Of a stretch of 64,000 nucleotides of DNA, positions 55,444 to 63,942 are shown one piece after another (within the stretch, counting starts at the first letter, position 1; every line of letters begins with the position of its first letter). The stretch is taken from assembly GCA_951813045.1 (NCBI GenBank), contig CATOTF010000002.1, forward strand, positions 3,596,001-3,660,000, written 5' to 3'. The position numbers were made by a program, and so were the translations under genes. The stretch comes from an uncultured Rhizobiaceae bacterium. Lineage in GTDB: Bacteria > Pseudomonadota > Alphaproteobacteria > Rhizobiales > Rhizobiaceae. The notes beneath the pieces are model-generated. The model was not told the origin of the DNA, searched no databases, and worked only from the letters and a program-made list of their open reading frames with translations.

Positions 55444-56415
55444 CTATTCCGTAGTAAAGAGCGTCGACAGACTGACCCGATTATTGACGCCGGTTTTTTC
55501 GTAGATGGATTGGGTTTGATTGCGTACCGTTGAGGGGGCTACGCCCAATATCCGAGCAGTTTCCTTGTGGCTTTTGCCGTCTGACAACAATCTTGCAACT
55601 TCCGTTTCCCTGTTCGTAAGCAGGTCCAGCGGTGTCAATTTCCGGATCGTCAAGCGCCGTAAATTCATATCTTGATAGCTTGGCGCAATTTCACACAATA
55701 TGACCAAGCTCTCGTCCGGGAGATAATGCGTTCCCGGCGATTGCACCACTGACCTTAGTGTGTTGGGCAATAAATCCCCGTTCCAGTTCGGCCAGACTTC
55801 GCCCAATTGTTCGCGAAGGTCTCTAAGGCCCAATATGCCCACCCCGGCCTCATTGACCAAAATCGATATGACGCCGTTTTTCGTGTTACGGTTGGTTTCG
55901 AGTGAATGGAGTTTCATCGCCCGGCCAATTTGATCCACCGCACATTGGAGAAATTCCTGCTCGCTGTCTGAGAATTGACGCGCCAGCCTGCCAACCCGGT
56001 AGCTCGACAGGTAGAAGGACGCCAGCCTTCCATCACGGTTGTTCATGACGGTTGCCATTTTTCGCAACCCGTATTTATCAGACAGGCTTGTCATCCCATC
56101 GTTTTGCCTGCCGGAATTCCGGTCATAGGTCGCGACAACATCCGGTTCCTCCAGAAGCCGCGCAGCGAGAAGGTCATCTTCCGCCATTGTCTGCCAATAA
56201 TCGTAATAATTGTCGGGCAGATCCAAGGACGCATTTGCATGGATATCGACGCCATTTTCATGTATCTGCGCCCAGCCGTACCAAGCACATTCAAAGCCAA
56301 GTGTTTGCGATAACTCACCAACCGCCCACCGGGCAAGACCCTCCACGTCCGTCTCAAGAGCTCGGGCATGGGTCTCAGCTACAAAGCCGGAGAATGTCTT
56401 CAGGTCCGGTGTCAT
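55444..56415 (-). CDS. dmfR: LuxR-family regulator of the dimethylformamidase operon
   Basis: 323 aa. The C-terminal LuxR HTH (LTNRETEVARLLSDGKSHKETARILGVAPSTVRNQTQSIYEKTGVNNRVSL, about residues 263–315) is clear. The N-terminal ~240 residues look like a GAF-type sensory domain (FECAWYGWAQIHENGVDIHANASLDLP); I see no AHL-synthase partner. It is the last gene of the leftward operon, 18 bases after the large-subunit gene. A LuxR-type DmfR is known beside the DMFase genes of Paracoccus plasmid pAMI2, which supports the assignment. It may act at the dyad at 63927–63942. Confidence 0.75.
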   Translation of the reverse strand: MTPDLKTFSGFVAETHARALETDVEGLARWAVGELSQTLGFECAWYGWAQIHENGVDIHANASLDLPDNYYDYWQTMAEDDLLAARLLEEPDVVATYDRNSGRQNDGMTSLSDKYGLRKMATVMNNRDGRLASFYLSSYRVGRLARQFSDSEQEFLQCAVDQIGRAMKLHSLETNRNTKNGVISILVNEAGVGILGLRDLREQLGEVWPNWNGDLLPNTLRSVVQSPGTHYLPDESLVILCEIAPSYQDMNLRRLTIRKLTPLDLLTNRETEVARLLSDGKSHKETARILGVAPSTVRNQTQSIYEKTGVNNRVSLSTLFTTE

Positions 56416-56433
56416 TTCTTATCCGCCACCAGA

Positions 56434-58734
56434 TTATCGCCAGAGTTTTTCATCTCCAGTGTACTGAGAACCTGGCAGCGCTCCGTTGCTTGTGAATGCG
56501 TCCAGAACATTGTGCATCACGGTTCCAACGTTATTCTCGCCGCCTTTACATGGCAAGGCTTGCGACCAGGCGATTGAGCCTGCCGCAAATACTGCCCCGT
56601 TATTAGCTGTGCTGAAATAAATCATATCACCGCGAACCTGAGGGTCCTGACTGCCACCGCGACCGGGAAAGGCGTAAGTGACCTCTTCTGAGACCAGCGG
56701 GTAATTATCCGTATGATTGATGGAGGCTGCCAACAACAATGTGTGGGGTGGTGTGCCGAGCGCGAGGTCGTAACGGTCCAGTTCAACACCGGCGGCACCG
56801 CCAAGGGCCAGGCCAAAATCGCCGATGAGTTCTTCATCGCCAACGCCTTTGAAAATCCAGGCTACCCGTTTATGGAAACTGTCCGGCATGCGCTCGAAGG
56901 GTTCTGCGCGGTCCATCCCTTCAGTGGTAAAACCCAACCCAACGAGTTTTTGCGGGGGCCGCCCCCTTGAACGCCAAAGACCGGAACGTTCCCCGGATGA
57001 GGCGAGATAACCTTCTCCAGCTTCTGCCTGCCAAGCCCGCGAGCCCGCATCCAGTTTACGCACTTCAATGCATGCCGGGTCGTCAGGACAGGTTGCGGTG
57101 ACCCAGTAATAGCCATTGCCACCCAGATACATCACGCGGCCACCTTGGGTAAGATATTCTTCCGTGGCGTCCAGCATGGTTTCGGAATAATATTCAGGAT
57201 GGGTGACGTTTATGATGGTTTTATAAGGCGATAATGCTGCCGTGCCTTCCCGGTCCAGATCATGATCGGTGATCAGATCATAGTCATAGCCAGCATGTTC
57301 CAGCCACCAGAGCAGAGATAAATCGGCGGGCAAGGCCCAGGGAAAATTCATCCCGGCCATCCGGTAGCCGGGGCGGATATTGACAATGGGTCGCTTCCAA
57401 CTGGAAAAACAGACGCCCGCACCATCGGAATGGTGATCGTAGGTCGAGAGGCCGAATTCCTGCAGCTTATTGTATTCCAGATCATCGCCGGAGATCACCG
57501 GCGTATGCGCGACAATTGCCTGGGCGATTTGGGCATCGAAACTTAAATGCTCGTTGGCATATGCAAGATACGTAAATGTTGACATTTGAACCGCAACTTT
57601 TGCGCGCGGCTTATCGGGTCTGATGATGACGGGAATCCGGTCAACTGCATCCCCTGAGGTGATCTTCAACGCGTAGACACCGGATCTTAAATTCGCGGGT
57701 GGTGTCCAACTGATGTTCGGTTCCCAGGCACAATCAGTCAACGCATCGTCGTGAAATGCAACACCGCCGTATTGAGAAGGGTTGAGGCGAAAACTGTCGT
57801 CACGACCTTTCCAGTTCCAACCGGTCATCGCACGCACGGGCCGGTTTACACCATGGGCATTCAACCCATACGGTCCGGTGTCTTCGAAAGTTGATCCGAT
57901 ACCGGTATCGCTGAACCCGGCTGTTGTATCCCAAAAAGCAATTGGGTCATCCGGTTGGTTGCCACTACTAATGGCGTCAATTTCTTCACCATCTAAAGCA
58001 CGCCCAACAATTCCGGGCCGGTCAATCTTGCCATTGTACAACATGGATACGAAACGGCCCCGTTCGGGGTTTTCTTCATGCGAACCGGCGATGATAAAAT
58101 CTGCATCGCTGTGTTTGGGAACAGGGCGCAGTTTTTCGCTCACATGGGAATTGTGATCATAGGGTGACACGGGCCCGATATGGGAATTCCAAGAATTCTG
58201 TACATCGATCTGGCGTAAATGCGCTTTGCCTGATTTTGGGTCGTACGTTGCGCAGGCCAATACCCACACTTTGGGTATGAGCGGAGCGTCAGCCGTAACT
58301 TGATCGACTGTCTTTCCGTCCCCAATCCAAAACTCAAGCTTACCTTCCGGGTTGATACCCAACGCGTAGCCCATTGATTTATCAACCGACCATCGCCCCA
58401 TAATCGTCTGCCGTACCCCTTGCGGCATGGACGGCCAGATGAATGCATAGATCGTAAGCGGGCTGGCGAGGGCCAGAAGATTTTGTGCGTCGTCGACCCG
58501 CGCAAATGACCCGTTTTGCGTGTATTGACGCTTAACGGGCAGCTTTGCTGGAACATCGCTTACGATGCTTTCTTCAATGAAGCCTGGACCATCAGGGTTG
58601 AAGTCGCCATGAACAAGACGCACAATTTCAGCACTCACCTCGCTGGTGCCTTCAGCTGAAATCATGAAATTTATCGGTTTACCGGCCTGCGCAGAAAAGG
58701 GGTCACAATAACCGAATAGGCGAATATCTGTCAT
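56434..58734 (-). CDS. dmfA2: N,N-dimethylformamidase large (catalytic) subunit
   Basis: 766 aa, standard length. DMFase hydrolyses N,N-dimethylformamide to dimethylamine and formate in the cytoplasm. The published Paracoccus enzyme binds iron through two Tyr and one Glu (Tyr399, Tyr440, Glu521 as I recall); the equivalents here are Tyr392 in FTYLAYANEHLSF, Tyr432 in GLSTYDHHSDGAG and Glu514 in VTHPEYYSETM, at constant offset. An N-terminal lectin/jelly-roll-like region (about residues 90–250) is typical. It starts two bases after the fused permease/small-subunit gene stops. The true substrate could be another small N-substituted amide. Confidence 0.88.
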   Translation of the reverse strand: MTDIRLFGYCDPFSAQAGKPINFMISAEGTSEVSAEIVRLVHGDFNPDGPGFIEESIVSDVPAKLPVKRQYTQNGSFARVDDAQNLLALASPLTIYAFIWPSMPQGVRQTIMGRWSVDKSMGYALGINPEGKLEFWIGDGKTVDQVTADAPLIPKVWVLACATYDPKSGKAHLRQIDVQNSWNSHIGPVSPYDHNSHVSEKLRPVPKHSDADFIIAGSHEENPERGRFVSMLYNGKIDRPGIVGRALDGEEIDAISSGNQPDDPIAFWDTTAGFSDTGIGSTFEDTGPYGLNAHGVNRPVRAMTGWNWKGRDDSFRLNPSQYGGVAFHDDALTDCAWEPNISWTPPANLRSGVYALKITSGDAVDRIPVIIRPDKPRAKVAVQMSTFTYLAYANEHLSFDAQIAQAIVAHTPVISGDDLEYNKLQEFGLSTYDHHSDGAGVCFSSWKRPIVNIRPGYRMAGMNFPWALPADLSLLWWLEHAGYDYDLITDHDLDREGTAALSPYKTIINVTHPEYYSETMLDATEEYLTQGGRVMYLGGNGYYWVTATCPDDPACIEVRKLDAGSRAWQAEAGEGYLASSGERSGLWRSRGRPPQKLVGLGFTTEGMDRAEPFERMPDSFHKRVAWIFKGVGDEELIGDFGLALGGAAGVELDRYDLALGTPPHTLLLAASINHTDNYPLVSEEVTYAFPGRGGSQDPQVRGDMIYFSTANNGAVFAAGSIAWSQALPCKGGENNVGTVMHNVLDAFTSNGALPGSQYTGDEKLWR

Positions 58735-58736
58735 GA

Positions 58737-59102
58737 TCAGCTTTCCAAAAGATCGTTCACACGGAGCAGGAAGACCGCATGATAGGCTTCCCTGATTTCT
58801 GTATACTCCCGGTCATCCACAACGCGGGGCGGCATGCCCCGTTGGCCGGATACGGCCATCACCCGGAACCGTTCTTCTGAAGGAACCATGCGATGTATCA
58901 CATATTTATCTGCCATTTCCGCACGTCGAAAATGATTGAGAACCCGGGCAAGTGCGTCTGAATGATGGCCAAGCGGGTCGAGCCGATGTTCCTCGATTAA
59001 CTCCGGAGATATCAGCTTCTTGAGCCGGTCGCGCAGGCGTTTGTTGAAGCGTCGATAATAAAGTTCCTGTTTGTCGTGTATTTCGGTGGCTTCTTCGGGC
59101 AT
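58737..59102 (-). CDS. dmfA1: Possible free DMFase small subunit from an internal in-frame start
   Basis: ATG 59102 with GGGAGG (59110–59115) seven bases upstream would give a 121-aa protein (MPEEATEIHDKQELYYRRF …), essentially the length of the stand-alone small subunit of known α2β2-type DMFases. It is the same frame as the permease fusion. Whether it is used, in addition to the fusion, cannot be told from sequence. Confidence 0.5.
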   Translation of the reverse strand: MPEEATEIHDKQELYYRRFNKRLRDRLKKLISPELIEEHRLDPLGHHSDALARVLNHFRRAEMADKYVIHRMVPSEERFRVMAVSGQRGMPPRVVDDREYTEIREAYHAVFLLRVNDLLES

Positions 59103-60263
59103 AGCTTCGCCTCCCTTCTCGGTACGGAGGGCACGGCGCTCTCCTGACTTGCGTTTTCTAAAATCTCGAAATTGCTCACGGATGCCGGTTAGTCCCTCGC
59201 GCGCAAAGATTGTGACAACGATCATGATGACCGCAACCAGAATGATACGGGGTGGGCCCAGTTCGATCAGGCCCTTGTCAATCAAGGTGACAACAGCCGC
59301 CCCAAGCACCGCTCCTTCCGCCCGACCCAAACCGCCAATCACCATCATCGCGAACAACAATAGCAGTTGATCGAGCGAGAATATTTGCGGCGAGATTGAA
59401 CGGAAATACATGGCGTAGAATGCACCAACCACACCGAGTGCCGCTGACGAAATCACAAACACCATCAGTCTGGCGCGACGAAAGTCGATCCCGATAGCTT
59501 CGGCAAATGCTTCGTCTTCGCGGGATGTTTTTGCGACACGCAACAACATGCCAAGACGCTCGGAATTCACCAGTCGCCAGACAAGAAGCGCGCCAAGCAG
59601 CAATAAGAATGCGCCAGCAAACCCCAACAAAAGGCCGGGGCGTTGTAAAAACCAGTCTTTCGGGATGAAACTATCGACGTTCGTTATTGCCCCGCCGGAC
59701 TGCGTCAATGCACGAAGCTGCGTGACAAAAACCCTGCAGATTTCCGCAACTCCCATCGTTAGAAGCGCATAGTATAATCCGTCCAATCGGGTGGAAGGTG
59801 CCGCGAGAATCGCCCCAAATATGAGGCCCGCTAAGGGCCCTATTAACAACATGAACGGCCAGGGAACTCCGAGATATACATTGGCCGCTGCCGCCACATA
59901 ACCGGCGGCACCTACAATTGCCAAAGTTGCCAGCGAGAATATTCCAGCAGTTCCAACAATAAGCGTCCACAGCACATTGATGGCGGCATAAATGCAAAAG
60001 ATCGATACGACGGAAATCATCGAGTTTGGAAGGAACGGTGTCACAGCAACAAGGGCCGACAATCCTAATGTCCACCACAGCGGCTTCTTGTCGACAAGGA
60101 TCCGTTCCCGTTTCAGCGTTTTTGGGTTGTGCACATCGCGCCATTTGAGCCAGTGGCGTTTCGATCCGGGCAGGCGAGCCCGGTTCCGCTCTTCGACGCC
60201 GGTGGGTTTGAGACGCCATTCCCAGGACCTGCGCCCGACTTTATGGTAGCGGATCTGCGTCAT
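58737..60263 (-). CDS. LivM-type ABC permease fused to the dimethylformamidase small subunit
   Basis: 508 aa. Residues ~1–375 are a LivM permease: basic N-terminus, ~9–10 helices, LDGLYYALLTMGVAEICR, the EAA-type loop LRVAKTSREDEAFAEAIGIDFRRARL and MVIGGLGRAEGAVLGAAVV. After a basic linker, residues 388–508 form a DMFase small-subunit (DmfA1) domain: YYRRFNKRLRDRLKKLISPELIEEHRLDPLGHHS, VLNHFRRAEMADKYVIHRMVPSEERFRV and EIREAYHAVFLLRVNDLL, resembling the 132-aa free DmfA1 (…EEAMHAVFLRRIEDV). There is no stop between the parts. Start overlaps livH by four bases (ATGA). A strong internal start at 59102 could also release a free small subunit. Confidence 0.85.
   Translation of the reverse strand: MTQIRYHKVGRRSWEWRLKPTGVEERNRARLPGSKRHWLKWRDVHNPKTLKRERILVDKKPLWWTLGLSALVAVTPFLPNSMISVVSIFCIYAAINVLWTLIVGTAGIFSLATLAIVGAAGYVAAAANVYLGVPWPFMLLIGPLAGLIFGAILAAPSTRLDGLYYALLTMGVAEICRVFVTQLRALTQSGGAITNVDSFIPKDWFLQRPGLLLGFAGAFLLLLGALLVWRLVNSERLGMLLRVAKTSREDEAFAEAIGIDFRRARLMVFVISSAALGVVGAFYAMYFRSISPQIFSLDQLLLLFAMMVIGGLGRAEGAVLGAAVVTLIDKGLIELGPPRIILVAVIMIVVTIFAREGLTGIREQFRDFRKRKSGERRALRTEKGGEAMPEEATEIHDKQELYYRRFNKRLRDRLKKLISPELIEEHRLDPLGHHSDALARVLNHFRRAEMADKYVIHRMVPSEERFRVMAVSGQRGMPPRVVDDREYTEIREAYHAVFLLRVNDLLES
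59110..59115 (-). promoter_or_regulatory. Internal Shine-Dalgarno at the permease/small-subunit junction
   Basis: GGGAGG, seven bases before ATG 59102, inside the fused gene. A site this good inside a coding region, exactly at a domain boundary, looks like the former ribosome-binding site of a separate dmfA1 gene. Confidence 0.6.
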
Positions 60264-61186
60264 TCTCGCGTGTCATCCAATAAGCCGCCAATGCCACGCG
60301 GACGGATAATCAATACGGCGATGATGAACAGGAAAGTGGCAAACAGGACATAGCGTTGCCCCAGATAAGGTATCGCGCCGACAATCGCCTCCAAAAACCC
60401 GACCAGTAAAGCACCGATAAGGGCACCGGGAACGGATCCAAGCCCTCCCAATAGCGCAATGGTCAGGCCTTTAACCAGCGGGATAACACCGGCGGTCGGA
60501 CTGACAAAAATGGTTTGGCTGAGCAAAGCTGCCGCCATGCCCGCCAGCGCGCCCGTCAACATAAGCACCGGCAAGGCGGTGACCTGACGCGATATCCCGG
60601 AATAGGCCGCCCCTTCCGCGTTTTGCATCATGGCCCGAACCTCAAGGCCGCGTCGTGAATAGCGAAGCCAAGCAAGGGTAAGCCCCATGATGACCGCCGC
60701 ACCAACAATAGTCCCTGCCTGATCAAAACGGATTTTTGTCCCCCATACCTCCCAGCGCCCGAACCCGAATATCTTAGGAAGTCCTCGGTTCCGGGGGCCG
60801 AACATCCAGAGCAACCCCTGAACTGACGCAATATTAAGACCGAGGGTGATGATCAATGCACGAACCTGAAAATTCGGTTTGTCGTGGATCGGCAAAAAAG
60901 CCAGCAGGTAAATAATCACGCCGCATAGCGCACCGGTAATCAATGCGGAGGCAACCAATGTCCCCGCCATCAGCGTGCTTGCCAATACGGTTTTGCCAAA
61001 TGTCGCAGCGACCAACGGTTTTACCGCGCCCGTGACCAACCAAGCTGCATAACCAGACACCGCAAAAGTAGCGCCGTGAGACATATTGATAATGCCGACC
61101 GAAGACCACAGAATTGATATTCCTACAGCCATTAACGCATAGATCGCTCCCAAATTAAGCGCGTAGACGATGAGCCCCAAATCCAT
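60260..61186 (-). CDS. Branched-chain-amide-type ABC permease (LivH-like)
   Basis: 308-aa LivH-type permease with about eight helices: NLGAIYALMAVGISILWSSVGIINMSHGATFAVSGY at the N-terminus and IPLVKGLTIALLGGLGSVPGALIGALLVGFLEAI near the C-terminus, both family hallmarks. Starts one base into the livF stop region and overlaps the fused livM start by four bases, so livF–livH–livM are tightly coupled. It forms the membrane channel with the fused permease. Confidence 0.92.
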   Translation of the reverse strand: MDLGLIVYALNLGAIYALMAVGISILWSSVGIINMSHGATFAVSGYAAWLVTGAVKPLVAATFGKTVLASTLMAGTLVASALITGALCGVIIYLLAFLPIHDKPNFQVRALIITLGLNIASVQGLLWMFGPRNRGLPKIFGFGRWEVWGTKIRFDQAGTIVGAAVIMGLTLAWLRYSRRGLEVRAMMQNAEGAAYSGISRQVTALPVLMLTGALAGMAAALLSQTIFVSPTAGVIPLVKGLTIALLGGLGSVPGALIGALLVGFLEAIVGAIPYLGQRYVLFATFLFIIAVLIIRPRGIGGLLDDTRE

Positions 61187-61881
61187 CAGGCCAACTCCAC
61201 ATGGCCGACGTCGCCGCGCAATCGTCCCGCATGCAGGCCGATCATTCGGTCAGTCCGCCCGGTGAGCAGGCTAACGTTTTGTTCGGCAATTATCATGGCC
61301 CCCGTGACGGGGAGAGCCCAAAGCGCTTCCATCACACTGGCGGAAATCTTGGGTGCGAGACCAAGCGACGGCTCATCAATCAGATATAGTTTGGCTTCCG
61401 TCATCAGCATTCTGCCAATGGAAACCATGCGACGTTCGCCACCGGAGAGCTTTCCCACCAATGCATGTTCGAGCGGCCTTAAAGGTGGGAAGATATCGAA
61501 AACCCCGTCGATCCGATCACGGCGTTCGCGCCAAGCGGACCTGGTATACGCGCCACATTCGAGATGTTTGCGCACTGACAGTCCGGGAAAAATTGCATCA
61601 CCTTGGGGTGCTACACCAATACCCCGTTTTACGAGTGCAGGTGTTCGTCGACCAGCGCCCAAGGATCGCGACCCGCCAATCTCGTCCCCTTCGAATTTGA
61701 TCGACCCTTGTTGCCAACCCGTCATATGTGTCAGCGCGCGAATGAGCGTGGTTTTCCCGTGACCGTTCAGCCCAACAAGGCCAAGCCGTTCACCGGCACG
61801 TACGGTGAGGTCAATTTCATGCAGAACCCGTAGCGGACCATAGCCCGCTGAAAGTTTACTGATTTCAAGTAATTCAGACAC
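61186..61881 (-). CDS. ABC transporter ATPase (LivF-like)
   Basis: 231 aa. Walker A GLNGHGKTT, signature LSGGERRMVSIGRML, Walker B LYLIDEPSLGLAP; AYTRSAWRERRDRIDGVFDIFPPL is the LivF-type helical region. The start at GTG 61881 has GAGGGTG upstream and overlaps the livG stop; the frame is open to ATG 61905. Its signature is complete, in contrast to its partner LivG. Confidence 0.88.
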   Translation of the reverse strand: MSELLEISKLSAGYGPLRVLHEIDLTVRAGERLGLVGLNGHGKTTLIRALTHMTGWQQGSIKFEGDEIGGSRSLGAGRRTPALVKRGIGVAPQGDAIFPGLSVRKHLECGAYTRSAWRERRDRIDGVFDIFPPLRPLEHALVGKLSGGERRMVSIGRMLMTEAKLYLIDEPSLGLAPKISASVMEALWALPVTGAMIIAEQNVSLLTGRTDRMIGLHAGRLRGDVGHVELA

Positions 61882-62611
61882 TGGCACCCTCGAAGTATGC
61901 GGCATTTACCCGTGGGTCATCAAAAACATGGGCGGGCGTTCCATGCGCAATCACTTCGCCCAGATCAAGAACAACACAGGCGTCCGCGACAGCCGACAGG
62001 AGTTCCAACCTGTGCTCGATCAAAACAACACCAATCGCATATTCGTCGACTAATTCGCGCAGAATTATATCCAATTCGTCGATTTCCGAATTAATCAACC
62101 CGGAGGCAGGTTCGTCCATCAGGAGAACCTTTGGCTCGCGCATCATTAGACAGGCCAGCAATAATTTTCGTCGATCAAAGGCACCTAAAGCAGCGGCAGG
62201 TGTCTCTGGATGGATATTCAGGTTCACCATTCGCGCTGCCCACTCGGCATCGTGGCGGCTTAGAAACGGTAGGTGAGATTTGCGTGCTGCGCGAAAGGTT
62301 TCCTCCACAGTCAAAGACGCCGGAACCACAGGGCTTTGATAGGTCCTTCCCAACCCCATTTGCGCACGACGGTGAAAGGGGGTCCGCGTAATGTCCTCAT
62401 CTTTCAGAATTACTTGCCCCTCATCCGGAGCATAGCGACCACAAAGAACTTCAAATAAAGAAGTCTTACCCGCGCCATTGGGGCCAACCAAGCCCATAAT
62501 TTCGCCCCGCTTTGCCATCAGTTCGACATTCGAGAGGATAAGCCTGCCGCCAAGCGACAGGCTTACACTTTTGCACCCAAAAAACATTGGCGGTAGGTTC
62601 CGTCCTACCAC
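61874..62611 (-). CDS. ABC transporter ATPase (LivG-like) with degenerate signature
   Basis: 245 aa, GTG start at 62611 inside the binding-protein stop region. Walker A GPNGAGKTS, Walker B VLLMDEPASGL and the LivG end GEVIAHGTPAHVFDDPRVNAAYFEG are present. Where LSxGxQR is expected the sequence is LGAFDRRKLLLACLM, so the ABC signature is altered. With an intact LivF, one of the two composite ATP sites would be non-canonical. Confidence 0.87.
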   Translation of the reverse strand: MVGRNLPPMFFGCKSVSLSLGGRLILSNVELMAKRGEIMGLVGPNGAGKTSLFEVLCGRYAPDEGQVILKDEDITRTPFHRRAQMGLGRTYQSPVVPASLTVEETFRAARKSHLPFLSRHDAEWAARMVNLNIHPETPAAALGAFDRRKLLLACLMMREPKVLLMDEPASGLINSEIDELDIILRELVDEYAIGVVLIEHRLELLSAVADACVVLDLGEVIAHGTPAHVFDDPRVNAAYFEGASV

Positions 62612-63867
62612 CAGGGTGGAGATTGAAACTCAACCTCGGCAAAAGGTTTTGGCGCAATGATGCGGTGTTCGCCATCCTGCACCTGGAAGAAAAGATGTGC
62701 TTGCCCACCTTCCGGATCATCGGTCATATTTGGGTAGGAGATACCTGAGTTGGTTTCAGGATTGAACTTATAGAAGCCATTAACACCGCGATATTCCATT
62801 TTACGAACTGCATTGCCAACGGCCTCAAAATCATCCGAACTTCCGACTTCTTTCCAGGCTTTAGCAAGCATCATAACTGCATCATACCCGCCGCCGGTAT
62901 AGACCATACCCATAATTCCAGGGTATTTTGCACGGTATTTCTTGCGGAAAGCGGCCCCTTTTTCATCGGCATAAACACCGTAAACTGTGCCCCAAACCAT
63001 GCCCTCGCCAGCGCCCTGGGCAAGGTCAAGGAATTCCGGTTGCGAAGGCCCGTATTGAAGGTAAACAAGTGCACCTTCGACAGGGTCAGCGGCGTATTGT
63101 TGGGCAAATGCTGCAAGCTCCGCTGCAACCCAATGGTCAATCATGATCGCCGCGGCATCCGTTTCCTGGAGCGCGCGGATAATCGGCGCCCAATCCTGGA
63201 CCGGGAACTGAATGTCGGTGATAGCGCCGACCTCCCATTCGCCATTTGTCCCGGCGATGGCTTCCTGAGTGGCCTTGCTGATCAATTGGGTGTAGCTGAT
63301 CTGGCCCTGAACGATGTGGATTTTATTATTTTTGGGTTTCCAATCACCGGATGCGACCTTGTCTTGCAGGAATTTTACGAAACCTGAGCCGTACCAGACT
63401 TCAGGCACATCGAGCTGGAATACATTCCTGTATTTCTTCTTATCCTTTTTGAACAGGTCAACATTGAGCGAGGACGTATTGCCGTGGAGATAGGGAATAC
63501 CGGACGGCGCTGCTGTATCCATTGCGGGTGGTGGAATAATAGTGAACGCCGAGGCGATGGCATGGCTGCCGCCCTCAATCAGAGTTTGGATTGCAGCGAC
63601 ATTTCCTTCTGGGGTGAGCATATCAAGGTCGATGATTTTGGCTTCAAGCTTTCGCCCAAGGACACCGCCGGCAGCATTCACTTCTTCGATCGCCAGATTG
63701 ACACCATTGGTCCAGTCCTGGTGGTCAGCAACGCCAACGGGGCCGGATTGTGCAGCTGGAACACCAATAATGATGTTTTGAGCACTTGCGCCCGATAATC
63801 CAAATGAAATCGTGCCCATAAAGGCGGCAACGGAAAACGCAAAAACGCGCCTGGTAGTTCGAAACAT
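62605..63867 (-). CDS. ABC transporter substrate-binding protein (Liv/amide type)
   Basis: 420 aa, periplasmic-binding-protein type 1 (Peripla_BP_6). Signal peptide MFRTTRRVFAFSVAAFMGTISFGLSGASA. Mature start NIIIGVPAAQSGPVGVADHQDWTNGVNLAIEEVNAAGGVLGRKLE is typical of the Liv/AmiC/UrtA group. ATG 63867 is chosen for GGAGGAGAGAATT directly upstream; the frame is open to 63912. First gene of the operon; ligand probably a small amide, given the hydrolase downstream, rather than a branched-chain amino acid. Confidence 0.9.
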   Translation of the reverse strand: MFRTTRRVFAFSVAAFMGTISFGLSGASAQNIIIGVPAAQSGPVGVADHQDWTNGVNLAIEEVNAAGGVLGRKLEAKIIDLDMLTPEGNVAAIQTLIEGGSHAIASAFTIIPPPAMDTAAPSGIPYLHGNTSSLNVDLFKKDKKKYRNVFQLDVPEVWYGSGFVKFLQDKVASGDWKPKNNKIHIVQGQISYTQLISKATQEAIAGTNGEWEVGAITDIQFPVQDWAPIIRALQETDAAAIMIDHWVAAELAAFAQQYAADPVEGALVYLQYGPSQPEFLDLAQGAGEGMVWGTVYGVYADEKGAAFRKKYRAKYPGIMGMVYTGGGYDAVMMLAKAWKEVGSSDDFEAVGNAVRKMEYRGVNGFYKFNPETNSGISYPNMTDDPEGGQAHLFFQVQDGEHRIIAPKPFAEVEFQSPPWW

Positions 63868-63926
63868 AATTCTCTCCTCCAAAATCTTTGAAGGGAGAAG
63901 CTTATTACGCACCTAGACCCAGTACA

Positions 63927-63942
63927 TAGTGCAAATGCACTA
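63927..63942. promoter_or_regulatory. 16-base dyad upstream of the dimethylformamidase operon
   Basis: TAGTGCA-AA-TGCACTA, perfect 7-base inverted arms, 60 bases upstream of the binding-protein ATG at 63867. Its size resembles LuxR-type half-site dyads, so it may be the operator of the operon's own LuxR-family regulator. Confidence 0.45.
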
